Source: Deltaproteobacteria bacterium
Lineage (GTDB): Bacteria; Desulfobacterota; Desulfuromonadia; Desulfuromonadales; BM103
Direction of reading: 5' to 3'
Length of the DNA: 9,474 nucleotides
Assembly: GCA_006226895.1 (NCBI GenBank)
Contig: SBFN01000174.1
Coordinates: 1-9,474, forward strand
Each line of letters opens with the position of its first letter. The first letter of the stretch is position 1. This document shows positions 1-6,746 of the stretch, piece by piece. The notes under the pieces were generated by a model. It saw only the letters and a program-made list of their open reading frames with translations, was not told the DNA's origin and did not search any database. The position numbers and the translations under genes are program-made.

Positions 1-576
1 GCATCCCGCGAGATCAATTGCAAAATTGTTTATTATGGCCCGGGCCTGTGCGGCAAAACGACCAATCTGCAGTTTGTCTACCAGAAGACGGCCCCCGACG
101 CCAAAGGCAAAATGATCTCCCTGGCAACAGAAACCGAGCGGACCCTTTTCTTCGATTTTTTACCCCTGGCGCTTGGAGAAATTCGCGGCTTTAAAACCCG
201 CTTCCATCTCTATACGGTTCCCGGCCAGGTCTTTTATGATGCCTCGCGGAAATTGATCCTTAAAGGTGTTGACGGCGTTGTCTTTGTTGCTGACTCCCAG
301 GAAGAACGTCTCGATGCGAACATCGAAAGCATGGACAACCTCAGAGTCAACCTTGAAGAGCAGGGATACGATCTGGAGAAGCTGCCTTTCGTCATTCAGT
401 ACAACAAGCAGGACCTGCCAAACTGTACCCCGCTTGAGGAACTGCGCGAACTGCTTAATCCCGATGGCGTCCCCGAGTTCACCGCCTGTGCACAAACCGG
501 TGAAGGGGTCTTCGAAACCCTTAAAGAAGTTGCCAAGCTGATCCTGCTGGAACTCAAAAAGGGTGGCGGCAGTTAA
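1..576 (+). CDS. mglA: MglA-family Ras-like small GTPase (5' end cut off)
   Basis: This is a bacterial Ras-like GTPase of the MglA family, a cytoplasmic switch that sets cell polarity and places motility or surface machinery, usually with its GAP partner MglB. The reading frame is open from base 1 and ends at TAA 574-576, giving 191 visible residues. Family members are about 195 residues, so only a handful of N-terminal residues should lie upstream. Counting from the first visible codon, the P-loop GPGLCGKTT is at residues 13-21, the switch region [12 protein letters not shown] starts near 73, and the base-specificity motif NKQD is at 135-138. The [15 protein letters not shown] segment near the C-terminus matches the G5 region. 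Any mglB would lie outside the window. The terminator directly downstream separates it from the secretion genes, so a functional link to them is unproven. Confidence 0.93.
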   Translation, partial: ASREINCKIVYYGPGLCGKTTNLQFVYQKTAPDAKGKMISLATETERTLFFDFLPLALGEIRGFKTRFHLYTVPGQVFYDASRKLILKGVDGVVFVADSQEERLDANIESMDNLRVNLEEQGYDLEKLPFVIQYNKQDLPNCTPLEELRELLNPDGVPEFTACAQTGEGVFETLKEVAKLILLELKKGGGS

Positions 577-593
577 AAGAGTTTCAACAATTT

Positions 594-631
594 AAAAAGC
601 CCGTATGCGTTATGCATACGGGCTTTTTTTT
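594..631 (+). terminator. Rho-independent terminator of mglA, probably bidirectional
   Basis: A perfect 10-bp stem (GCCCGTATGC at 599-608 with GCATACGGGC at 614-623) surrounds a 5-nt loop. It is followed by eight T (624-631) and preceded by five A (594-598). It starts 18 bases after the mglA stop. On the minus strand the same hairpin lies just beyond the tolC-like stop and is followed by five T, so it can serve both convergent genes. Confidence 0.9.
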
Positions 632-656
632 GCTGCTGAGACTGCTTTGGGCAGCT

Positions 657-2015
657 TCAATCTTTTGCGGTTTTATTGGCTGCGGCGTAAAGCTGCGGGT
701 CGATCTGCAGGCTTTCATTCAACTTGCCGGTCAGGGCAAGAAGCCGCTCAGCCGCAATCACTTCGTTGGTTTTTGCCGTGATCATCAGGCCGGCTGACTG
801 GAACTTTTCATTGTGGGCATCAAGCACGTCAAGCAGTGTGCGTTGACCAACGTTAAACTGCTTCAGATAAGAATCAAGCGTTTTCTGATTGTAGTTCAGC
901 GCGTCTCCGAACGAAACAACCTGCTTCCGTGCTGACTCCAGCTCCGCCCATGTCGTGCGGGTCTCTTCGATGACCATGTCACGTTGGTCGTCACGTTGGG
1001 CCGCTGCTTGAAGCTTACGCGCCATAGCGGCTTTACGATCGGCAACATCCGAGTGGCCGCTAAAAATGTTCCAGCGCAGGCGCATCATCGCCTGATTGTT
1101 GTGCTCATAGGTCTCTGAGCTTTCAACCTGGTCTTCGTAGCTTGAACTTAATTCCGCATGAACTTTTGGCAAAAAGTTTGATTTGCTCAATTCGATTCTG
1201 CGGTCTGCCTCTTCAATATTGGCATCGAGTGCCAAGGTTTTTGGATTGCGCTCTGCGGTCTGCTGCACGGCTTCGTCCAATGACCCGGGCAGAACGCCGG
1301 GTGGAACAATGAAAAATTCTATCTCACCGGCCAGCTTGCCAACAAAGCGCTGGTAGTTCGCCTCGGCAGACTTGAGACCCGCCTGGGTCTCGGCCAGTGA
1401 CGCATAAGCCCGGGCGAGGCGAGCCTGGGTCTGGTCAACGTCAGCGATGCTTCCGGCGCCGCCTTCCTGGCGTTCTTCAAGTTTGTCGAGAATTTCAAGG
1501 TGGTCATTAACATTCTTTTCTGCCAGGCCAACCAGCTCACGCTGACGGAAGACTTCCATGTGAGCGATAATCGCATCGAGTGCAATCGCCTCGGCATTGT
1601 CGAAAGTCCGATATCCGGCAGAGACCAGCTTGGCTTCTTCTATCTCAACCAGGCTTCTGGTTTCTTTACCGTCGTAGAGCAATTGTGAAAGGCGAATGGA
1701 TCCTTCAAGGCGGTCGTAGAAGTTATGTTCATTGCCCTGTGCCCGGGTAAGAGTATCGCTGTGTGCTTCTATGCCATAGCCAAAGGCGACGTCAACCTGC
1801 GGATAGTAGCCGCCCTGAGCGCGATCGCGCTCATAGCCGATTGCTTCCTGGTTGGCTTCCAGTACTTGCAGGCGGGGGCTGTACTCAAGCGCAGTTGTGA
1901 CCGTATCTGCCAACCTCACAGATGTGTCTTGCGCCAAAGCGTTGGTGCCTGTAAGTATAACAAGAGAAAGGGACAGACTTAAAAACAGCCCCTTCACGAG
2001 AATCTTTTTCATCAT
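657..2015 (-). CDS. TolC-family outer-membrane protein of a type I secretion system
   Basis: This 452-residue protein should form the outer-membrane channel and periplasmic tunnel of the exporter encoded divergently. A Sec signal peptide is clear (basic MMKK, a leucine-rich core, likely cleavage after ALA at residue 28). The mature part has the two-fold repeat of the TolC family. LLYDGKETRS in the first half and LRWNIFSGHSDVADRK in the second are the two equatorial/strand motifs, and the C-terminal segment with VGQRTLLDVLDAHNE is typical of type I secretion TolC proteins (LapE/AggA group). Long charged helical segments lie between them. The start is fixed by GAGGAGG at 2024-2030 just upstream of two tandem ATG codons (2015-2013 and 2012-2010). 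The size is normal for the family. It runs opposite to the ABC transporter and adaptor genes, and a role as their outer-membrane partner is inferred from this arrangement. Confidence 0.93.
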   Translation of the reverse strand: MMKKILVKGLFLSLSLSLVILTGTNALAQDTSVRLADTVTTALEYSPRLQVLEANQEAIGYERDRAQGGYYPQVDVAFGYGIEAHSDTLTRAQGNEHNFYDRLEGSIRLSQLLYDGKETRSLVEIEEAKLVSAGYRTFDNAEAIALDAIIAHMEVFRQRELVGLAEKNVNDHLEILDKLEERQEGGAGSIADVDQTQARLARAYASLAETQAGLKSAEANYQRFVGKLAGEIEFFIVPPGVLPGSLDEAVQQTAERNPKTLALDANIEEADRRIELSKSNFLPKVHAELSSSYEDQVESSETYEHNNQAMMRLRWNIFSGHSDVADRKAAMARKLQAAAQRDDQRDMVIEETRTTWAELESARKQVVSFGDALNYNQKTLDSYLKQFNVGQRTLLDVLDAHNEKFQSAGLMITAKTNEVIAAERLLALTGKLNESLQIDPQLYAAANKTAKD

Positions 2016-2114
2016 TATCTACGCCTCCTCAACTTTCATGTCGGTGTTGCATATCTGTTCGTATTCAGAAACATTTAATATTACAAGGACTATAAAACCT
2101 TTTAGGGTGAATAT

Positions 2115-2142
2115 AGGATACCAAAGATTCAGGTCTTGCCAA
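2115..2142 (-). promoter_or_regulatory. Candidate sigma70 promoter of the tolC-like gene
   Basis: On the minus strand, TTGGCA (2142-2137) resembles the -35 box with 5 of 6 matches. Sixteen bases later comes TATCCT (2120-2115), a 4 of 6 match to the -10 box, preceded by TGG as in extended -10 promoters. Transcription would start near 2108, leaving a leader of about 90 nt. This rests on pattern matching only. Confidence 0.4.
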
Positions 2143-2235
2143 GCTTCAGACTGTACATTTATGGTCCTTTTGTGTGACTGAAAAATGGTTAATATTTGAT
2201 GAATCGGGTTAGGATATCGCATTCGTCTCAATAAA

Positions 2236-2244
2236 TGCTATAAT
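2236..2244 (+). promoter_or_regulatory. Candidate extended -10 promoter of the export-protease cluster
   Basis: TGCTATAAT is a perfect extended -10 element (TG at 2236-2237, TATAAT at 2239-2244). No good -35 hexamer lies 16-18 bases upstream, which is tolerated by extended -10 promoters and is also common where an activator is needed. The expected start near 2251 would leave a leader of roughly 100 nt before the ATG at 2354. Confidence 0.5.
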
Positions 2245-2264
2245 CAAGCATGTAAATTGCTTGA
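2244..2264. promoter_or_regulatory. Inverted repeat overlapping the promoter start region (possible operator)
   Basis: TCAAGCA (2244-2250) and TGCTTGA (2258-2264) form perfect 7-bp half-sites around a 7-bp AT-rich spacer. The left arm begins on the last base of the -10 box and the right arm covers the predicted early transcribed region. That placement suits a repressor. The bound protein cannot be named. Confidence 0.4.
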
Positions 2265-2342
2265 ATTATTGATTTAAACGATCGCTCCAGTTGTTGTGTC
2301 TAATGGGGGAGCCCAAACCCGTGAAATCATTTGTTTGATCCT

Positions 2343-2350
2343 GACGAGGG
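2343..2350 (+). promoter_or_regulatory. Ribosome binding site of the ABC transporter gene
   Basis: GACGAGGG lies a few bases before ATG 2354. It supports that start, which is also the first ATG of the frame. Confidence 0.6.
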
Positions 2351-2353
2351 ACC

Positions 2354-4600
2354 ATGCCAGAAGAAAAAAAACAGACTGAAGTTGCACAAGAAGCTGTTGA
2401 GAATAAAACCACTCAAAAGGAGACACCCCAGAAGACGCAGCCAAGGCGTCGTTCCAGCGACTTTGTGTCTCCGGGATTAGTAGACTATGAGCCCCCGGTT
2501 TTGCGTTGTCTCTCTCTGGTTGCCGGATTGCTCGGCAGGCCGGTTTCCACCGTTGCCCTTAAAGCGGGCATGCCACAGGGCCGGGAGCGTCCTCCATTGG
2601 CTGTTTGTATCAGGGCGGCAGAACAGGCCGGCCTGATCGTCCGCACCTTCCACAAGCCGCGGATCCAGGATATTTCCTCCCTGATTATGCCCTGTATCCT
2701 GGTGCTGCAGAATGATCAAGCGTGCATCCTTAGCGCCCGGGAAAATGGAAATGCCGAGGTGATTTTCCCACAGGGTGGGGGGACCAGCAAACGGCTCTCT
2801 CTGGAGCAACTTCAGCGACAGTATTCCGGCTATGTCCTGCTTGCCAGTCCGGAAGGCAAGCTTGATCAAAGGGCCAGCGATCTCAGGTTGGTTGATACCC
2901 GGGAATGGTTCTGGGGCACCATCTTCAAGTTTTTCCCGATCTACAAGCATGTGCTCCTGGCGACAGTGATGGTGAATATCCTGGCCCTGGCCAGCCCCTT
3001 ATTCATTATGAACGTCTATGATCGGGTTGTGCCAAACAGTGCCTTCGACACCCTCTGGGCTCTGGCCATCGGGGTTTTTATCGCCTACCTGTTTGATTTC
3101 CTGCTTCGCAACCTGCGGGGTTATTTCGCTGATGTTGCCGGTAAGAACGCCGACGTTATTATCGCCAGCAAGTTGATGCAGCAGATGACATCGATGCGCT
3201 TTGACCATAAGCCTGAATCCGCCGGAACCCTGGCGAACAATTTACGTGAATTTGAGTCTCTGCGGGAATTCTTCAGCTCAACGACCCTGATGGCCCTGGT
3301 CGATATGCCATTCATCTTCCTCTTTGTCGGCCTGATCTCCTACATCGCCGGGCCTCTCGCCTATGCACCACTTGTGGCTGTCCCGGTCGTGATCCTGGTC
3401 GGGTATTTTCTGCAGCTGCCGTTTCAACGCATTATCGAAAAAAGTTTCCGGGAAGGTGCCCAGAAAAATGCACTTCTGGTCGAAGCGATCACCGGGATGG
3501 AGACGATCAAGACGAGCATGGCCGAAGGTCAAATCCAGAAACGCTGGGAAGAGGTCATCGGCCTGAACGCAAAGTCAACCAGCAGGGCCCGCGCACTATC
3601 CAATTTCTCAGTCTCCTTTTCGCAATGGTCTGCCCAACTGGTGAGCGTCGCGATTATTATTGGTGGTGTTTACCTGATCTCAGAAGGAGAGTTGACTCTG
3701 GGTGGCCTGATTGCCTGTAACATTCTGGTTGGCCGGGCGATGGCTCCGCTCGGTGCCGTGGCCGCCATGCTGACCCGATTACAGCAATCACGCATGGCGC
3801 TGAAATCACTTGACCTGCTCATGAAACAACCGAATGAGAGGCCCCTTGAGAACGAGTTTATCCAGGCGAAGAACCTGCAGGCCTCTATGAGTTTTGAAAA
3901 TGTGCATTTCCAATACCCGAACAGTCAAACGCCCGCTCTGGATGGTGTCTCTCTGCATATTAAACCGGGGGAAAAGGTCGCGGTCCTTGGCCGAACCGGC
4001 TCGGGGAAAAGTACCCTGGGAAGACTCTGCATGGGCCTTTATGAGCCGCAGAAAGGTGCTGTCAAACTTGACGGCATTGATCTGCGGCAGCTGCACGTTG
4101 CCGATTTGCGCAGTCATATAGGCTACGTCAGCCAGGACAACTATCTCTTTTACGGCAGCATCCGTGACAATATAGCCTTCGGTGCCCCATATGTTGATGG
4201 CCCGGCGATTCTGAGCGCGGCCAATCTGGCCGGGGTTACAGATTTTGTTAAAGGCCATCCTGCCGGTTTTGACTGGCAAGTCGGTGAGCGCGGCATGAAC
4301 CTCTCCGGAGGTCAGCGTCAGGCGGTGACGATTGCCAGGGCCCTGCTTCTTGACCCGGATATCCTGATTTTTGATGAACCGACTAGCGCTATGGATAACA
4401 ACGCCGAGCTTCTGCTGCGACAGCGGATGAAAGAAAGCCTGACAGACAAAACTCTGTTGCTGTTTACGCACCGCACCAGCTTGCTGGAGCTGGTTGAGCG
4501 CGTGGTTATTATGGAGGCCGGCAAGGTTGTCGCCGATGGCCCTAAAGCAGAGGTTCTGAAAGCTCTAAAAAACGGCGCAATCGGCGCCAAGAAACGATAA
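2354..4600 (+). CDS. lapB: Type I secretion ABC transporter with degenerate C39-like domain (LapB/LssB type)
   Basis: This 748-residue inner-membrane ABC exporter should energise secretion of a large RTX/Lap-type adhesin. Domains in order: a polar N-tail (1-40), a C39-peptidase-like domain (about 44-170), a six-helix membrane domain (about 195-480) and a nucleotide-binding domain (about 510-740). The ATPase motifs are intact: Walker A GRTGSGKST 546-554, Q-loop Q594, signature LSGGQRQ 650-656, Walker B ILIFDE with D674/E675, and H-loop H706. The C39-like domain appears inactive. Cys52 aligns with the second, non-catalytic Cys of true C39 peptidases, the catalytic position is a proline, and the segment that should carry the His reads LVLQNDQACIL. 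Such non-cleaving domains are typical of transporters for adhesins without a double-Gly leader. It is the first gene of the rightward cluster, 12 bases before the adaptor gene. The lapB symbol is by analogy with Pseudomonas. Confidence 0.93.
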   Translation: MPEEKKQTEVAQEAVENKTTQKETPQKTQPRRRSSDFVSPGLVDYEPPVLRCLSLVAGLLGRPVSTVALKAGMPQGRERPPLAVCIRAAEQAGLIVRTFHKPRIQDISSLIMPCILVLQNDQACILSARENGNAEVIFPQGGGTSKRLSLEQLQRQYSGYVLLASPEGKLDQRASDLRLVDTREWFWGTIFKFFPIYKHVLLATVMVNILALASPLFIMNVYDRVVPNSAFDTLWALAIGVFIAYLFDFLLRNLRGYFADVAGKNADVIIASKLMQQMTSMRFDHKPESAGTLANNLREFESLREFFSSTTLMALVDMPFIFLFVGLISYIAGPLAYAPLVAVPVVILVGYFLQLPFQRIIEKSFREGAQKNALLVEAITGMETIKTSMAEGQIQKRWEEVIGLNAKSTSRARALSNFSVSFSQWSAQLVSVAIIIGGVYLISEGELTLGGLIACNILVGRAMAPLGAVAAMLTRLQQSRMALKSLDLLMKQPNERPLENEFIQAKNLQASMSFENVHFQYPNSQTPALDGVSLHIKPGEKVAVLGRTGSGKSTLGRLCMGLYEPQKGAVKLDGIDLRQLHVADLRSHIGYVSQDNYLFYGSIRDNIAFGAPYVDGPAILSAANLAGVTDFVKGHPAGFDWQVGERGMNLSGGQRQAVTIARALLLDPDILIFDEPTSAMDNNAELLLRQRMKESLTDKTLLLFTHRTSLLELVERVVIMEAGKVVADGPKAEVLKALKNGAIGAKKR

Positions 4601-4612
4601 GAGTCAGCCACT

Positions 4613-5998
4613 ATGTCAAAACCTAAAGAGATAAAAGATGCCTTTGATCGCCGGGAGCGGCAGGGCTTGTTGAGTGCGTTCAGCGAGGAGGAAGACCTGC
4701 TTTTCATGAGCGAAGTCGATGCGGCCATTCATCGTAAGGGCAGCTCGATTGCCTTTGTCCTTACCCTGGTGATCGGCCTGTTGATGGTCATCTTTGTGGT
4801 ATGGGCACATTTTACGGTTTTGGACGAGGTAACCCGTGGCATGGGCTCGGTGATCCCTTCTCAGAAGGTACAGATGATCCAGAACCTGGAGGGAGGGATT
4901 CTCCAGGAAATTTCAGTTCAGGAGAATCAGATCGTCAACAAAGGGGATATCCTGATACGCATCGATAATGAACTGGCGGCAAGCCAGTATCGGGATGCCT
5001 TTACCAAGGCAGCTGAGAATGAAGCCGCCATTCTGCGTTTAAACGTGGAGATAGAGGGGAAATCAAAACTCGTCTTCCCCGAAAGCTTCAATGAAGCTGA
5101 CCCGCAAGTTCTGAATGACCAGAAGTCGATTTTCCGCGCGCGGCAAGATCAGCTGCAGGCCGAGCTTAACGTCCTGCGTTCTCAGCACAGCCAGAAGCAG
5201 CAGGAAATAAAGGAGATGCAGAGCCGTAAGGCACAGCTCGAACAAGGACTTGGCCTGGCAAAGCAGCAGCGAGATATCGCCAAGCCGCTGGTTGACCAGG
5301 GTGTCTATCCGCGCGTTGATTATCTGGCCCTGGAGCGTGAGATCTCATCGCTGCAGGGTGACATTGACGCCTTGCGCCTGGCGATTCCGCGCATCCGGCA
5401 GGCGGCCAATGAGGCGAGCCGCCGTATCGAACAAAGGCGTGCCGAGTTCAAAGCTGTCGCCCTTGATGAAATGAACAGTCGTCGCGGCGAATTGAAATCT
5501 CTACGACAGATCATGTCGGCCGGAGAAGACCGTGTCACACGTACCGACATCCGCTCTCCTGTCCGCGGCACGATCAAGCAGATCAATCTGAATACGATCG
5601 GCGGCGTGGTTCGCCCCGGAGAATCGATCCTGGAGATCGTGCCTCTTGATGACACCCTGTTGATCGAGGCACGTATTCGTCCAGCTGATATCGCGTTCCT
5701 GCACCCTGGGCAGAAGGCCATGATCAAGATTACGGCTTACGATTTCTCCATCTTTGGTGGCCTGGATGGCGTTCTGGAGGCGATCAGTGCCGACACGATC
5801 GAGGACGATGATGGCGAGAGCTTTTACAAGGTAAAATTGAGGACTCAGAAAAATGCCATTGCTTATCGGGGTGAAGAATTGCCTATTATGCCGGGAATGA
5901 CCGCCAGCATCGATATACTCACCGGCAAAAAATCTGTTCTGGCTTACCTTTTGAAACCAATTTTGCGCACCAAGCAGAACGCTCTGCGGGAACGTTAG
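4613..5998 (+). CDS. lapC: HlyD-family membrane fusion protein of the type I exporter (LapC type)
   Basis: This 461-residue periplasmic adaptor bridges the ABC transporter and the TolC channel. A short cytoplasmic tail precedes one membrane segment at about residues 46-65 (IAFVLTLVIGLLMVIFVVWA). The beta-barrel/lipoyl half follows (MGSVIPSQKVQMIQNLEGGIL), then a long Gln/Glu/Arg-rich coiled-coil hairpin (about 120-285), then the second half with TDIRSPVRGTIKQI and the GESILEIVPLDD motif typical of HlyD/LapC/PrtE adaptors. Length and order are normal. The EEDLLFMSEVDAAIHRKG segment before the membrane helix is characteristic of the Lap-type subgroup. No strong ribosome site precedes ATG 4613. 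The gene starts 12 bases after the transporter stop, so coupled translation is plausible. A downstream ATG at 4706 (residue 32, within the same frame) is less likely because it would delete conserved tail residues. Confidence 0.93.
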   Translation: MSKPKEIKDAFDRRERQGLLSAFSEEEDLLFMSEVDAAIHRKGSSIAFVLTLVIGLLMVIFVVWAHFTVLDEVTRGMGSVIPSQKVQMIQNLEGGILQEISVQENQIVNKGDILIRIDNELAASQYRDAFTKAAENEAAILRLNVEIEGKSKLVFPESFNEADPQVLNDQKSIFRARQDQLQAELNVLRSQHSQKQQEIKEMQSRKAQLEQGLGLAKQQRDIAKPLVDQGVYPRVDYLALEREISSLQGDIDALRLAIPRIRQAANEASRRIEQRRAEFKAVALDEMNSRRGELKSLRQIMSAGEDRVTRTDIRSPVRGTIKQINLNTIGGVVRPGESILEIVPLDDTLLIEARIRPADIAFLHPGQKAMIKITAYDFSIFGGLDGVLEAISADTIEDDDGESFYKVKLRTQKNAIAYRGEELPIMPGMTASIDILTGKKSVLAYLLKPILRTKQNALRER

Positions 5999-6012
5999 CC
6001 GGAACTTTGAAT

Positions 6013-6708
6013 ATGCCGAAACTTCGCTGCTTTCTTTTCATTCTGGCCATAAGCCTCCTGGTAGGGCTCTGGGGCTGTGGGTCCAAGGCTTCGGCAAAGC
6101 CTACGGATGGCGTTGCCCCGGCGATCAAGCCCGGCAAAGGCTTGTTCCGCAGCCATGAGTTTCGCAGCACCCTGAAGGCCCTGCCTAACTGGACGCGCGT
6201 CCTGACCTCGGCAGAAAAACAGACCGACACCTTTTATGCTTGCAATGCAAGCGCAGAGGTCTGTTCTTCAGCGGCATTAAGTTGGCAGAAGATTATCAAG
6301 CAGGGCCAGGGTCTTGCACCCATGGCTCAACTCAAGGCGGTTAACAAGTATTTCAACCGTTGGCCATACGGGCTTGATATCGATATTTACGGAGTCAGTG
6401 ATTACTGGGCGACACCGGGTGAGTTTCTCAAGCTCTCAGGGGACTGTGAGGATTACAGCATTACCAAGTATTATGCCCTGCGTAAGCTCGGTTTCTCAGT
6501 TGACAACATGCGCATCGTTCTCTTGAAAGACACTATCCGTAATATCTCCCATGCGGTATTGGCGGTGAAAATGGATGATGAATCATACATTCTTGATAAT
6601 GTGTCCGATCTGGTGCTCTCCCATCTCAAGTACGAGCACTATGTTCCGCAATATTCTGTCAATGAGTCTTACCGATGGGCCCATGTATCGCCAAGCGCGT
6701 TACGTTAG
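6013..6708 (+). CDS. lapG: LapG-type periplasmic cysteine protease (bacterial transglutaminase-like)
   Basis: This is a member of the bacterial transglutaminase-like cysteine proteinase (BTLCP/LapG) family, which clips the N-terminal region of surface adhesins in the periplasm and so releases biofilm cells. From ATG 6013 it has 231 residues. The triad is visible: C145 in SGDCEDY, H180 in ISHAVLAV and D195 in YILDN. The acidic residues following the Cys (E146, D147) fall where LapG proteins bind calcium. An N-terminal hydrophobic export segment (7-20) ends in LWGC at 19-22, an imperfect lipobox; an ASA site at 26-28 could instead be cut by signal peptidase I. GGAA at 6001-6004 is well spaced for ATG 6013, whereas a TTG at 6007, adding two residues, is too close to it. 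It follows the adaptor gene by 14 bases and precedes the putative receptor by 38, the position of lapG beside lapD. Confidence 0.93.
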   Translation: MPKLRCFLFILAISLLVGLWGCGSKASAKPTDGVAPAIKPGKGLFRSHEFRSTLKALPNWTRVLTSAEKQTDTFYACNASAEVCSSAALSWQKIIKQGQGLAPMAQLKAVNKYFNRWPYGLDIDIYGVSDYWATPGEFLKLSGDCEDYSITKYYALRKLGFSVDNMRIVLLKDTIRNISHAVLAVKMDDESYILDNVSDLVLSHLKYEHYVPQYSVNESYRWAHVSPSALR

Positions 6709-6733
6709 GCTTGTCATTTGATGCAAAGATAAA

Positions 6734-6737
6734 GGAG
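6734..6737 (+). promoter_or_regulatory. Ribosome binding site of the HD-GYP-like receptor gene
   Basis: GGAG within AAAGGAGAAG stands nine bases before ATG 6747. It is the strongest Shine-Dalgarno sequence in the rightward cluster and fixes the start. Confidence 0.7.
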
Positions 6738-6746
6738 AAGTAAGTA

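Larger units (their letters stand above)
2016..2353. other. Divergent AT-rich intergenic regulatory region
   Basis: This 338-bp non-coding stretch separates the tolC-like gene from the export-protease cluster. It is clearly richer in A and T than the flanking genes. It holds a candidate promoter for each direction, with about 75 bp between them, one perfect inverted repeat over the rightward start region, and a predicted leader of about 100 nt before the transporter gene. I see no recognisable riboswitch core, tRNA or convincing small gene in it. Confidence 0.7.

Noticed and set aside
612..797. Plus-strand 61-codon ORF starting in the mglA terminator
   Set aside because: Its start lies within the terminator loop/stem and it runs antisense into the tolC-like gene, with no ribosome site or domain.
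2019..2231. Minus-strand 70-codon ORF filling most of the intergenic region upstream of the tolC-like gene
   Set aside because: It starts at TTG without a ribosome site, has no recognisable domain, and overlaps the predicted promoter elements.
2265..2353. Possible c-di-GMP riboswitch in the leader of the transporter gene (GGGGGAGCCCAAACCC)
   Set aside because: Only a short G-run/C-run pairing is visible. The conserved GEMM core and its two-helix arrangement are not found.
3806..4471. Minus-strand 221-codon ORF opposite the transporter ATPase domain
   Set aside because: The plus-strand frame encodes intact Walker A, signature, Walker B and H-loop motifs. The antisense frame shows no domain and is a codon-bias shadow.
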